Assembly: GCF_029227915.1 (NCBI RefSeq) | Contig: NC_079880.1 | Location: 7,380,001 to 7,444,000 of the forward strand | Length of the DNA stretch: 64,000 bases | Source: Hydractinia symbiolongicarpus | Taxonomy: Eukaryota; Cnidaria; Hydrozoa; Anthoathecata; Hydractiniidae | Direction: 5' to 3' | Program-made: the position numbers and the translations under genes | Shown: positions 40,901 through 53,437 of the stretch, piece by piece | Layout of the letters: each line of letters opens with the position of its first letter | How positions within the stretch are numbered: the first letter of the stretch is position 1 | Notes under the pieces: model-generated | Database searches by the model: none | What the model was told of the DNA's origin: nothing | The model's input: only the letters and a program-made list of their open reading frames with translations

Positions 40901-43900
40901 CAATGAAATTTAGTATTTGAAACTGTCTCTATTTCTTCAGCGCGCGCTAAGGGCTAGGATTGGTCCCACAGTAAAAATTGACTTATTTATTTAAATTTTA
41001 AAATGAAGCGCTACCACAGCGCCCAGTATTATCGCTGAGTGTCAGAAATCATGTCAAATTAAGAAGAATGTTATTTCTTGGAATCCAATTGTATCACTTA
41101 TAACATTTATAAGGTCACAGTCCAAAATCAGTTCAATTAAGTGCCACAGTCAATCGTTTCACTGTTAAATGCGAAGCAATCTAGTAATATCAGAAAAATA
41201 TCGCTAAATACATGTTGGTACGAATATGTGACGCAACCGTTGTAACTGAAGTGGATTAATACCGTTAGAAAGTCAATGAAATGTAAGGTGACCCAACCGT
41301 TGTAGCTCAAAAGGACTGACACCGTTAAAAAGTCAATGAAATGTAGATTTTGAAACTGTCGGTAATTCTTCAGCGTGCGATAATGGCTAAGATTTGTCCC
41401 ACAGTAAAGAATGACTTTTTTATCTTAATTTTTATTTGAAGTGCTGCCACAGCGCCCAGCGTAATCGCTGAGTTTCGGCAATCATGTCAAATTAGGAAGA
41501 ATGTTATTTCTTGGAGTCCAATTGTCTCACTTATAACATTTTTTAAGGTCACAGTCCATAATCAGTTCAATTAAGTCCCACAGTCAATCGTTTCACTGGT
41601 AAAAGCCATACAACCTAGTAATACCGGAAAATAGCACAAGTACATGTTGGTACGAATATGTGACTCAACCGTTGCAACTCAAACGGACTGACACCGTTAG
41701 AAAGCAAATGAAATGTAGTTTTTGAAACTGTCGCTAATTCTACAGCGCGATAACGGCTAAGATTGGTCCCACAGTAAAGAATGACTTTTTTATCTTAATT
41801 TTTAATTGAAGCGCTACCACAGCGCCCTGTGCAATCGCTGAGTTTCGGCAATCATGTCAAATTAGGAAGAATGTTATTTCTTGAAGTCCAATTGTCTCAC
41901 TTTAACATTTATAAGGACACAGTCCATAATCAGTTCAATTAAGTCCCGCAGTCAATCGTTTCACTGTTAAAAGCCTTACAACCTAGTAGTACCGGAAAAA
42001 CATCACGAAATACATGTTGGTACGAATATGTGACTCAACCGTTGTAACTCAAACGAATTGATATTCTTAGAAAGTCAATGAAATTTAGTTTTTGAAACTG
42101 TCGCTATTTTTTCAGGGCGCGATAACGGCTAGGATTGGTCCCACAGTAAAGAATGACTTTTTTATCTTTATTTTTAATTGAAGCGCTACCACAGCGCCCA
42201 GTGTAATCGCTGAGTTCCGGAAATCATGTCAAATTAAAAAGAATGTTATTTCTTGGAGTCCGCTTGTCTCACTTAAAACATTTTTAAGGTCACAGTCCAT
42301 TGTCAGTTCAATTAAGTCCCACAGTCAATCGTTTCACTGGTAAAAGCCATACAACCTAGTAATACCAGAAAATAGCACGAATACATGTTGGTACGAATAT
42401 GTGACTCAACCGTTGCAACTCAAACGGATTGATACTGTTAGAAAGCAAATGAAATGTAGTTTTTGAAACTGTCGCTAATTCTTCAGTGCGCGATAACGGC
42501 TAAGATTGATCCCACATTAAAGAATGACTTCTTTATCTTAATTTTTTAATTGAAGCGCTACCACAGCGCCCAGTGTAATCGCTAAGTTTCGGCAATCATG
42601 TCAAATTAGGAAGAATGTTATTTCTTGGAGTCCAATTGTCTCACTTTAACATTTATAAGGTCACAGTCTATAATCAGTTCAATTAAGTCCCACAGTCAAT
42701 CGTTTCACTGTTAAAAGCCTTACAACCTAGTAGTACCGGAAAAAATATCACGAAATACATGTTGGTACGAATATGTGACTCAACCGTTGTAACTCAAACG
42801 GATTGATATTCTTAGAAAGTCAATGAAATTTAGTTTTTGAAACTTTCGCTATTTCTTTAGCGCGCGATAACGGCTAGGATTGGTCCCACAGTAAAGAATG
42901 ACTTATTTATCTAAATTCTTAAATGAAGCGCTACCACAGCGCCCAGTGTAATCGCTGAGTTCCGGCAATCATGTCAAATTAAAAAGAATGTTATTTCTTG
43001 GAGTCCGCTTGTCTCACTTATAACATATTTAAGGTCACAGTTCATAGTCAGTTCAATTAAGTCCCACAGTCAATCGTTTCACTGGTAAAAGCCATACAAC
43101 CTAGTAATACCGGAAAATAGCACGAATACATGTTGGTACGAATATGTGACTAAACCGTTTGCAACTCAAACGGATTGATTCTGTTAGAAAGCAAATGAAA
43201 TGTAGTTTTTGAAACTGTCGCTAATTCTACAGCGCGCGATAACGGCTAAGATTGGTCCCACAGTAAAGAATGACTTTTTTATCTTAATTTTTAATTGAAG
43301 CGCTACCACAGCGTCATGTGTAATCGCTGAGTTTCGGCAATCATGTCAAATTAGGAAGAATGTTATTTCTTGGAGTCCAATTGTCTCACTTTAACATTTA
43401 TAAGGTCACAGTCCATAATCAGTTCAATTAAGTCCCGCAGTCAATCGTTTCACTGTTAAAAGCCTTACAACCTAGTAGTACCGGAAAAACATCACGAAAT
43501 ACATGTTGGTACGAATATGTGACTCAACCGTTGTAACTCAAACGGATTGATATTCTTAGAAAGTCAATGAAATTTAGTTTTTGAAACTGTCGCTATTTCT
43601 TCAGCGCGCGATAACGGCTAGGATTGGTCCCACAGTAAAGAATGACTTTTTTATCTTAATTTTTAATTGAAGCGCTACCACAGCGCCCAGTGTAATCGCT
43701 GAGTTTCGGCAATCATGTCAAATTGAGAAGAATGTTATTTCTTGGAGTCCAATTTTCTCACTTATCAAATTTATTAGGTTATAGTCCAAAGTTTGTTCAA
43801 TTAAGTCCCACAGTCAATCGTTTCACTGCTAAAAGCCATACAACCTAGTAGTACCGGAAAAATATCGCTAAACACATGTTGGTACGAATAGGTGACCCAA

Positions 43901-46900
43901 CCGTTGTAGCTCAAAAGGACCGACACCGTTAAAAAGTCAATGAAATGTAGATTTTGAAACTGTCGCTAATTCTTCAGCGTGCGATAACGGCTAAGATTTG
44001 TCCCACAGTAAAGAATGACTTTTTTATCTTAATTTTTATTTGAAGCGCTACCACAGCGTCATGTGTAATCGCTGAGTTTCGGCAATCATGTCAAATTAGG
44101 AAGAATGTTATTTCTTGGAGTCCAATTGTCTCACTTTAACATTTATAAGGTCACAGTCCATAATCAGTTCAATTAAGTCCCGCAGTCAATCGTTTCACTG
44201 TTAAAAGCCTTACAACCTAGTAGTACCGGAAAAACATCACGAAATACATGTTGGTACGAATATGTGACTCAACCGTTGTAACTCAAACGGATTGATATTC
44301 TTAGAAAGTCAATGAAATTTAGTTTTTGAAACTGTCGCTATTTCTTCAGCGCGCGATAACGGCTAGGATTGGTCCCACAGTAAAGAATGACTTTTTTATC
44401 TTAATTTTTAATTGAAGCGCTACCACAGCGCCCAGTGTAATCGCTGAGTTTCGGCAATCATGTCAAATTGAGAAGAATGTTATTTCTTGGAGTCCAATTT
44501 TCTCACTTATCAAATTTATTAGGTTATAGTCCAAAGTTTGTTCAATTAAGTCCCACAGTCAATCGTTTCACTGCTAAAAGCCATACAACCTAGTAGTACC
44601 GGAAAAATATCGCTAAACACATGTTGGTACGAATAGGTGACTCAACCGTTGCAACTCAAACGGACTGACACCGTTAGAAAGCAAATGAAATGTAGTTTTT
44701 GAAACTGTCGCTAATTCTACAGCGCCATAACGGCTAAGATTGGTCCCACAGTAAAGAATGACTTTTTTATCTTAATTTTTAATTGAAGCGCTACCACAGC
44801 GCCCTGTGTAATCGCTGAGTTTCGGCAATCATGTCAAATTAGGAAGAATGTTATTTCTTGGAGTCCAATTGTCTCACTTTAACATTGATAAGGTCACAGT
44901 CCATAATCAGTTCAATTAAGTCCCGCAGTCAATCGTTTCACTGTTAAAAGCCTTACAACCTAGTAGTACCGGAAAAACATCACGAAATACATGTTGGTAC
45001 GAATATGTGACTCAACCGTTGTAACTCAAACGAATTGATATTCTTAGAAAGTCAATGAAATTTAGTTTTTGAAACTGTCGCTATTTTTTCAGCGCGCGAT
45101 AACGGCTAGGATTGGTCCCACAGTAAAGAATGACTTATTTATCTAAATTTTTTAATTGAAGCGCTACCACAGCGCCCCGTGTAATCGCTGAGTTCCGGCA
45201 ATCCTGTCAAATTAAGAAGAATGTTATTTCTTGGTGTCCAATTGTCTCATTTATCACATTTATCAGGTCACAGTCCAAAGGTAGTTCAATTAAGTCCCAC
45301 AGTCCATCGTTTCATTGTTAAAAGCGATGCAACCTAGTAGTATCAAAAAAATATCGCTAAACACATGTCGGTACGAATAGATGACACAACCGTTGTAGCT
45401 CAAAAGGACTGACACCGTTAAAAAGTCAATGAAATATAGATTTTGAAACTGTCGCTAATTCTTCAGCGTGCGATAACGGCTAAGATTTGTCCCACAGTAA
45501 AGAATGACTTTTTTATCATAATTTTTAATTGAAGTGCTGCCACAGCGCCCAGCGTAATCGCTGAGTTTCGGCAATCATGTCAAATTAGGAAGAATGTTAT
45601 TTCTTGGAGTCCAATTGTCTCACTTTAACATTTATAAGGTCACAGTCCATAATCAGTTCAATTAAGTCCCGCAGTCAATCGTTTCACTGTTAAAAGCCTT
45701 ACAACCTAGTAGTACCGGAAAAACATCACGAAATACATGTTGGTACGAATATGTGACTCAACCGTTGTAACGCAAACGGATTGATATTCTTAGAAAGTCA
45801 ATGAAATTTAGTTTTTGAAACTGTCGCTATTTCTTCAGCGCGCGATAACGGCTAGGATTGGTCCCACAGTAAAGAATGACTTTTTTATCTTAATTTTTAA
45901 TTGAAGCGCTACCACAGCGCCCAGTGTAATCGCTGAGTTTCGGCAATCATGTCAAATTGAGAAGAATGTTATTTCTTGGAGTCCAATTTTCTCACTTATC
46001 AAATTTATTAGGTTATAGTCCAAAGTTTGTTCAATTAAGTCCCACAGTCAATCGTTTCACTGCTAAAAGCCATACAACCTAGTAGTACCGGAAAAATATC
46101 GCTAAACACATGTTGGTACGAATAGGTGACCCAACCGTTGTAGCTGAAAAGGACTGACACCGTTAAAAAGTCAATGAAATGTAGATTTTGAAACTGTCGC
46201 TAATTCTTCAGCGTGCAATAACGGCTAAGATTTGTCCCACAGTAAAGAATGACTTTTTTATCCTAATTTTTATTTGAAGTGCTGCCACAGCGCCCAGCGT
46301 AATCGCTGAGTTTTGGCAATCATGTCAAATTAGGAAGAATGTTATTTCTTGGAGTCCAATTGTCTCATTTATAACATTTTTAAGGTCACAGTCCATAATC
46401 AGTTCAATTAAGTCCCACAGTCAATCGTTTCACTGGTAAAAGCCATACAACCTAGTAATACCGGAAAATAGCACAAGTACATGTTGGTACGAATATGTGA
46501 CTCAACCGTTGCAACTCAAACGGACTGACACCGTTAGAAAGCAAATGAAATGTAGTTTTTGAAACTGTCGCTAATTCTACAGCGCGATAACGGCTAAGAT
46601 TGGTCCCACAGTAAAGAATGACTTTTTTATCTTAATTTTTAATTGAAGCGCTACCACAGCGCCCTGTGTAATCGCTGAGTTTCGGCAATCATGTCAAATT
46701 AGGAAGAATGTTATTTCTTGGAGTCCAATTGTCTCACTTTAACATTTATAAGGTCACAGTCCATAATCAGTTCAATTAAGTCCCGCAGTCAATCGTTTCA
46801 CTGTTAAAAGCCTTACAACCTAGTAGTACCGGAAAAACATCACGAAATACATGTTGGTACGAATATGTGACTCAACCGTTGTAACTCAAACGAATTGATA

Positions 46901-47404
46901 TTCTTAGAAAGTCAATGAAATTTAGTTTTTGAAACTGTCGCTATTTTTTCAGCGCGCGATAACGGCTAGGATTGGTCCCACAGTAAAGAATGACTTTTTT
47001 ATCTTTATTTTTAATTGAAGCGCTACCACAGCGCCCAGTGTAATCGCTGAGCTTCGGCAATCATGTCAATATGAGAAGAATGTTATTTCTTGGAGTCCAA
47101 TTTTCTCATTTATCACATTTATTAGGTTATAGTCCAAAGTTTGTTCAATTAAGTCCCACAGTCAATCGTTTCACTGCTAAAAGCTATACAACCTAGTAGT
47201 ACCGGAAAAATATCGCTAAATACATGTTGGTACGAATATGTGACCCAACCGTTGTAACTTAAACGGACTGACACTGTTAGAAAGACAATGAAATGTAGTT
47301 TTTGTAACTGTCGCTATTTCTTCAGCGCGCGATAACGGCTAGGATTGGTCCCACAGTAAAGAATGACTTATTTATCTAAATTCTTAAATGAAGCGCTACC
47401 ACAG
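34987..47404. repeat. Tandem satellite array, block B
   Basis: This is the same satellite as block A, about 33 monomers of about 372 bp. Up to about 41284 the monomers resemble block A. From there on they belong to a distinct subfamily marked by CACAGTAAAGAATGAC, AAAGCCATACAACC and TAGTAGTACCGG. Within 43.6-46.7 kb, copies recur at about 745 and 1,489 bp, which suggests dimeric and tetrameric higher-order units. I see no gene; the short open frames at 35693 and 41137 are read-through satellite. Confidence 0.96.
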
Positions 47405-47705
47405 CAGCTAGAGTAAGGAGGTAATTTAATCCGGTTTTAGGTTTTCGACGGTCAAACCCCTATTAAAAAATGCTGCTTTTAGACCCCCTAAAACAGCTGT
47501 GACGTCACAGATTTCATCATGCCTGAAATGAGTGTACAAGTCACGTCATATTCAACAAATTTGCTGACATCATCAAAAATGACGGCACTCGACAAAACTG
47601 CTGACAAACGCGCATGCGCAAATCTATTTGAATGGAAAGGGAAATTCCCTACTCAAATTGCAACCGCTGTTAGTTGAAGTCTACACCGGAGTTGTAAAAA
47701 GAAGA
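47405..47705. promoter_or_regulatory. Left terminal region of Polinton 2 with CRE-like and NRF1-like sites
   Basis: There is no gene here. TGACGTCA at 47500-47507 is a perfect CREB/ATF site within a 14-bp palindrome (47497-47510). A second CRE-like word (TCACGTCA) lies near 47542. CGCGCATGCGCA at 47609-47620 matches the NRF1 consensus. The first copy of a 60-bp promoter repeat follows at 47617-47680. It presumably overlaps the left TIR, which cannot be tested here. Confidence 0.55.
47617..47680 (+). repeat. Promoter-proximal direct repeat, copy 1
   Basis: It matches 48079-48138 (GAAATTCCCTACTCAAATTG and TAGTTGAAGT shared). It ends exactly 25 nt before the ATG at 47706. Confidence 0.8.
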
Positions 47706-48023
47706 ATGGAACGCTCAAAATGCCTACAGTGTAGACAATTTTTATCCATTGATTAATTCGGATTAAAGGATGATGGGCAGAGGAAAAAATCCTGCATCTG
47801 GTGCCTTGAGGCTATACAGGCTGCCGCCCTCGAAGAACGTCGGAAAAAATATGGTAATGGTAAAATGTGCCCCTGTTGCGGGGAGCTTAAATTTGATTTC
47901 GAGTATAGGATAATAAACAAAAAGAGCCCAAGATTTAGCACAAATTGTGTCGAGTGCCTGCTTAAGAACGCTTACAGGGATGAGCAAAACCGAAAAAGGT
48001 ATTTCGATTGGTTATATCGTTGA
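47706..48023 (+). pseudogene. Zinc-ribbon protein gene with an in-frame stop, about 105 codons
   Basis: A single frame from ATG 47706 to TGA 48021-48023 is interrupted only by TAA at 47754-47756. It encodes four CxxC pairs (CLQC, CIWC, CPCC, CVEC) with basic helices between, the pattern of a double zinc ribbon. The first pair plus following residues resembles the start of the HNH protein at 52278 (CTHC...CIKC), so the two may be related. A likely nucleic-acid-binding protein. The downstream half could still be made only from an internal start; there is a GTG/ATG-poor stretch, so I treat it as broken. Confidence 0.6.
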
Positions 48024-48078
48024 AAAAGTACGAAGTAGTGAACTTAAGTACATCGACCTCCTCCCACACCTTTTAATC

Positions 48079-48138
48079 CGCAAATTTGTTTGAATAGGGG
48101 AATTCCCTACTCAAATTGCGACCGCTGTTAGTTGAAGT
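48079..48138 (+). repeat. Promoter-proximal direct repeat, copy 2
   Basis: The second copy of 47617-47680. It also ends exactly 25 nt before a start codon (the polymerase ATG at 48164), with CTTATAATAAAGAG between. This looks like a duplicated promoter. Confidence 0.8.
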
Positions 48139-48163
48139 TTGAATCTACTTATAATAAAGAGAA

Positions 48164-51100
48164 ATGAGTTGGTTCAAGAATGCAATTAGTAAATTATATA
48201 GCGCTGTCTCAGCGCCAGTAGCAGCAACTCGCGACGCTCTTGCCGATCGCCTGAAGAGTGTACGAGACACTGTTACTTCTTACTATAACAGAGCAAGGGA
48301 ACAAATTGCTGGAAGGACGACACTGCACGACGAAATCGAAACCGAAGCGCGAGAGGACTTTTACGATGCCGGAGACATACAAGACGAATACAGCGGAGTC
48401 GAAGACATCAAACACATGTTCCCACAAGAGAAAAAACGATCCGAAGGCGTCGAAGACATTCAGCATATTTTTGACGAAAATGACACACAGATGTTGGAAG
48501 ACGGAAATCGTGCTAAGACATGGCGGTTCAACAAGAACCTTAATCAGCCACTGGCGGAGGCCATCATGCGAAACGTTACGCCCTACATAGATATGAGAGT
48601 CAAGGTAGTCTACAGTTTTGCTTGCACCATCTACGAAGCAGGAGGTGGCACGGCTCCGTATCACAAGAGCAAGGGAAGCAAAGGATCGCTTACGAGCCTA
48701 GCTGACATCGAAGCCTTTATCGAAAAATGCGAAATGCAGCGATTAGATCTAGGAGATCATGAGTTTTGGGGGAAGGCGTACTTGCCACCAGAAAGAACAA
48801 TCGAGACCCCAGGATCGTACGAAGGGAAAATAATCTTCCAGCATGTGCAGATCAAGATCATCTCCACAAGGGAGCCCCTGTTAGGCTGTGGACCTTTACC
48901 AGACTGGTTGCGAAAGAAGAGGTGCATCTACAGCTTTAACAAGGAGGATGAGAGAACCGACAATTTGTGTGTCTGGAGATGTCTTGCCGTACACTCACGT
49001 GAAGATAAGAAGCAAAAAGAAAAGTACCTTACAAGGCCAGCTCTCGCGCTAGCACGCGAGTACTACGAGAATCCCAAACTAAAGAGGGAAGATGTACGTG
49101 CTACGAAGCTCGTAGACTTTGAGGGGATAGCAAAGCGTTTCAAGATAAACATCAGAGTCTTTGAGCCCCTGACAAACTCTGAAAAGGCACCCTGGAGACT
49201 CGTGTACGGTCAGAATCAATACAAAAAAGATTTAGACACGATCAACCTTGGTATGTTGGATGGGCACTGTTTTTACATTAAAAAGATAGATGTTTTAACG
49301 CAACACTGGAAGTGCATGGTCTGCAAACAGCGATTCACCAGAGCTGAAAACCTAACAAGGCACACAAAGAAAGAGTGTGAGGGAAAAAAGCCGACTATTA
49401 TCTGCAAAAGTGAGAAGGTCAAGTGCATGACTAGCAAGTCAGAGAAGGTCTTTTACGATGAGGGCTTCATCTACGCTGCTTCTCAGTGGATAGAATACAT
49501 GTCGAGGGAAACTGGAAGGCACATACATCACGCGCTATGTGGGCATGGAGGAGAGCGTGTGATACGAAATGATTTTGGGGACGAGGTCTACAAGGTAGAC
49601 GGCTATGAGCCAGAGACTGAGACAGTCCATGAGTACCACGGTTGCAAGTGGCACGGATGCCCCTGCCAAGGAACAAACATGAACAAAAATCGATATATTG
49701 CCACCAAGTCAAAGGAGGAAGGCATCCGAAAACTTGGCTACAACCTCGTGACAGTGTGAGAGTGTGAGAGCCCACCCAAAGCTAAGAGGTACTTCAACAA
49801 AGAATTTCGACCCTACCCTCACTACATCGTGTTTGATTTCGAGGCCCTCCTAACACCTTTACACCAGCGGCAAACATCCGATCTAACATACATCTCGGAG
49901 CATGTGCCGGTCAGCGTCGCTATTCACGATATTCTGAACGGAGATCCAACGTTCTTGGAGCACGATGATCCTAAGATCTTAGTTAAACGATTTGTGGAGC
50001 AGCTCGAAAAGAGACACACCCACATCGTGTATGAAGTGGAGAGAATGTACCCGAGACCCGATGATTTTGACATGCTTTCGGACAAGACTCAGAATGCATG
50101 GGACGCGTGGGTAAACCAAGTGCCCGTGATCGGCTTCAACAGTGGAAAGTATGACCTGAACATGATCAAGCGGTACTTTGTCGATCAAATTACCAAAGAC
50201 GATAGCAAAAAGATCAAAGTGGCGAAGAAAGACAACAACTACATGTTCTTTACGACCTCGAGGTTCAAATTTCTCGATATCAAAAATTTTATAGCTCCTG
50301 GCATGAGCTACGACTTATGGTGCAAGTCTCTGGATTGCAAGCTCGAAAAGCTGGTGTTCCCATACGAGTGGCTGACGAGCTATGACAAGCTAAACCACGT
50401 CGGCCCGGTGGAGCACAAGAACTTCTATAGCAGTCTTATTGGTAAAAACACCCTCTCTCCTGAAGAGTATGAAACATTCCGTGCAGAGTTTTACAAGCGA
50501 GGCTGCGTCACCATGATGGACTGGTTGCGTGAGTACAATTTAGCCGATGTGGAACCCTTCATCGAAGCCGTGGACAAGACAAGGCTGCAGTACTACGACG
50601 ACGAGATAGATATTTTGAAAGACGCGGTAAGTATTCCAGGCGTATCGATGCGCTACGTCTTGAACAAGTCTCTACGACTGAATCCAAAGCTAGAGCTATA
50701 CGCTCCAGGAGAGCCTTGTAAGCATAAGTGTAATGAAGACTGCTTCAACACCAACGCGGAACATAGTTCCAAGAGTTGCAAGGCTTGCAAAAAGGTGCAA
50801 AAGGCTTGCACTGAGTGCACAAAGAACGAGGCGTATGAACTGCTCCAAACGGGCATGGTCGGTGGGCCTGCCATCGTGTTCTGTAGGTACCACGAGAGAG
50901 ACGTGACTGGTATCAGATCCCATATCTACCAGGAGCCACGGAAATGCAAAACTGTTTTGGGGCTTGACGCGAACATGCTGTACCCGAGTACGTTGATGCA
51001 AGACTTTCCTTGTGGGAAGGAGAAGCTGATCAAGGTGCCTACACCGACAGCGAAACACAATCTCGAGCTACTAACACAAGGTGTGCAAAATGGATCCTTC

Positions 51101-52213
51101 TTCGGGTTTGCGCAGGTCGACATCGAGGTCCCTCTGGAACTGTATGACAAATTTAGCGAGATGGCTCCGCTATTTGTGGTCAAGGAGATACCCGACGATC
51201 AAATCCCTGAGCACATGCACGAGTACCTAAAAGCAACAGGGCGAAAGCGTATGCCTGGTACACGTAAGCTTCTAGGGTTGATGAAAGCTGAAAAGATCTT
51301 GCTGTACACGCCCGTGCTGAAATGGTACCTTGACCATGGCCTGAAGGTGACAGCGTTTCACCAGTTCATCAAGTACAAACGAGGTAAACCATTTGCATGG
51401 TTTCCGGAAGAAATTGCGGATGCACGACGACAAGCCGATAAAGACCCTGACAAGCGTATTGCGGGAGATACAGCCAAGCTGAAAGGGAACTCGTTCTATG
51501 GAAAAATGATCGAAGATCTAGCGAGACACGCGAACACCATCTTTACGAGAGATGAAAAGAAGGTGGATGCAGCGATGAGATCGCCATACCTTGAAGATCT
51601 TGAAGAGATAGGTGATGCTTACGAGATCCGAGAAGGAAAGAAAAAGGTGCATATCGACAGAGCGTACCAGTGCGGCATTGCAGTGTACCAGCTGGCCAAA
51701 TTGCGCATGCTTGAGTTCTATTATGACTTCATTGACAAGTACGTGGATCGTCGAGAGTTTGAATATATTTATATGGATACGGACAGTGCCTATTTTGCCA
51801 TCTCTGGAGAAGAGTTACGAGATGTCGTTCGCCCTGAACTGCTTGACGAGTACGACAAAGACGTGAAAAACTGGCTCGTCACCGATAAGTACTCGAGTCG
51901 AACAGGAGGTCTGTTTAAGCTTGAGTTTATGGGGTTTAGGATGATTGCCACGACAGCCAAGTGCTATTTCGTTGAAGGGAAAGAGGGCACAAAATTCTCC
52001 TGTAAAGGCATGTGGAAGAAGCATAACGCTATGACATGGGAGAGGTATAAGAACGCGTTGAATGGCTCTATTGACACTGCGAAAAACGTAGGTTTCCGGG
52101 TGCGCAACCAGGGGATGGTTACGTACGAACAAAACAAGCTGGGACTCTCGGCGTTATACGATAAGCGGAAGGTACTCGAGGATGGCATCCACACAGTACC
52201 GCTGACGCTGTAA
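48164..52213 (+). pseudogene. Family B DNA polymerase (Vsr-like nuclease architecture) with one in-frame TGA
   Basis: One continuous frame of about 1,350 codons, split by TGA at 49757-49759 (codon 532). Order: helical acidic N-terminus; an OTU/papain-like candidate Cys (NLCVWRCL, about 268); C2H2-type finger CMVC...H...C (about 385-405); a nuclease region with VDGY...TVHEYHGCKWHGCPC (about 477-505), matching the Vsr-like E-HGC-WHGC signature; ExoI FDFE (about 558); ExoII FNSGKYDLN; ExoIII YNLADVEPF; a Cys-rich insert (50715-50830); motif A LDANMLYPS (about 50963); motif B KGNSFYGK (about 51481); motif C YMDTDS (about 51772). The stop falls where a Trp would precede the conserved ECE, so TGG to TGA is likely. 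Otherwise it is intact, and unlike the Polinton 1 polymerase in layout. Confidence 0.88.
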
Positions 52214-52240
52214 ATAGTGAGGTTTCCCTGTCGGGATTTT

Positions 52241-52259
52241 TGTGAGGTAGTACCTCACA
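52241..52259 (+). terminator. Palindrome after the polymerase gene
   Basis: The perfect arms TGTGAGGTA and TACCTCACA around a single G, preceded by a T run, 27 nt past the polymerase stop. It is placed like the other 3'-end hairpins. Confidence 0.55.
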
Positions 52260-52277
52260 GAAATTAACAAATAAAAA

Positions 52278-52775
52278 ATGGAGGGTTATAAAAAATGTAC
52301 GCACTGTAATTACTCTTTTTTACTCGACAATTTCAAGAGTCAACGTAACGGTCAATTGACAAAATTGTGTATCAAATGCCGCGATAGTAACAACGCGTCA
52401 ATAGCACGTAGCAAATGCCCGCATAAAAAAAGAACAACACAATGCCACATATGCGATTTCCCAGGGTATAAGTATGACCTCATTAAGGCCAGGATTCATG
52501 CTGCTCTAAGGTATGATACCGAAATAGCCTCTACTGAGTACCTTGGATGCAATATCTGCCCATTTATCGGTCATATCCAGGCCCAATTCAAGGACGGGAT
52601 GTGCTGGGGAAACCGGGGGCAGTGGCAATTTGATCACAAGGTGCCACTAAAATACAGAGAGAACGGGGAATACCCCAGCGAGGAGGTGCAATTAGCAAGG
52701 CTCCACTATACTAACATGCAACCCTTGTGGACCAAGGATAATCAAAGCAAGGGCCATCGATATATATCTGAGTAA
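52278..52775 (+). CDS. Zinc-ribbon HNH-type endonuclease, 165 aa
   Basis: It opens with a zinc ribbon (CTHC at 7-10, CIKC at about 31-34), then a second set (CPHKKRTTQCHIC at about 47-59, CNIC further on). The C-terminal third has an HNH-like core: FDHKVPL, LHYTNMQPLW and DNQSKGH. HNH enzymes cut DNA and often spread as homing genes or repair and resolve junctions. The ORF is intact in a decaying element and begins ATAAAAAATGG, 64 bp after the polymerase stop. It has no counterpart as a separate gene in Polinton 1, whose polymerase carries its own HNH-like segment. Confidence 0.8.
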   Translation: MEGYKKCTHCNYSFLLDNFKSQRNGQLTKLCIKCRDSNNASIARSKCPHKKRTTQCHICDFPGYKYDLIKARIHAALRYDTEIASTEYLGCNICPFIGHIQAQFKDGMCWGNRGQWQFDHKVPLKYRENGEYPSEEVQLARLHYTNMQPLWTKDNQSKGHRYISE

Positions 52776-53437
52776 AGTAGGCCGCGTTGAAAAATATTTT
52801 AAATTTTCTCAAAACTTTGAGTCACTCCTCTTCAGTATGAAGCGGTAGAAACAAGATAAAACTCATTTGCCTCATCCATTCAAAAATGATAAACACATTT
52901 CTGAATAATCAAGAGGTTTTCTGCATCACCAGCAAACGAGCTAGCCAGTGATGCGTGAATTTTCACACAGGTAGTACTCAAGGTGATACTGAATAGTTTT
53001 ATACCAAGCTCGAATTATGGTAAAATTATGGGAGCAGGCTTAGATCCTGGCGGAAGGGTAGGAGTGCGCGGGCGAGAGCACGTCCTAGCTGGAAGCGGCC
53101 GTCTCGCCCCGGCTTCTCCCACACAATGTGCCAGTCGGGGAAAATTGCGCCAAAATGTCGGTTAAATGTCAGTGCAAGGAACGGCCTCTGAAAGTGCTCA
53201 CTTAAAAAGGTGGGTTTCGTTAACGCGTAGTACAAGCACGACATTCTGTATAGAGTATAAAGCGCAGGTGTGCTGAGCCTGCAAAGCAGGACAGCGCTGA
53301 AAAACACCTTGGATATGGTGAACCAAAGGCTCTGAGTGGTCTACTCACAGAATCAAAAACCCTCTGGGTTCAAACAACAACAACAAAAACAAAAACCAGA
53401 GGGTTCCCTTGCGAGGGTTTTGTTTTGAAAAATAAAA
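52776..53437. other. 662-bp stretch without a recognisable gene
   Basis: Short frames exist on both strands (for example 53026-53307 minus), but none has a domain, good context or a Polinton 1 counterpart. Composition shifts from AT-rich (52790-52950) to GC-rich (53035-53150). It may hold a lost gene. The last 80 bp carry the hairpin at 53358-53405. Confidence 0.6.
53358..53405 (+). terminator. Long-loop hairpin before the 206-aa gene
   Basis: The arms are AACCCTCTGG and CCAGAGGGTT, enclosing a 28-nt loop made almost only of CAA/AAC repeats. A second short CCCT...AGGG pair follows. It could end an upstream transcript or act in the leader of the gene starting at 53438. Confidence 0.45.

Noticed and set aside
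1-47404. Satellite array as a CRISPR array
   Set aside because: The whole monomer is repeated with no unique spacers, and the context is eukaryotic.
1-47404. Monomer as an ancient dimer of two 186-bp halves (two CCCACAG motifs)
   Set aside because: Beyond the shared word and vague A/T similarity I could not align the halves convincingly.
53026-53307. 93-aa minus-strand frame in the 52776-53437 gap
   Set aside because: No homologue, membrane pattern or start context; composition follows the GC-rich patch.
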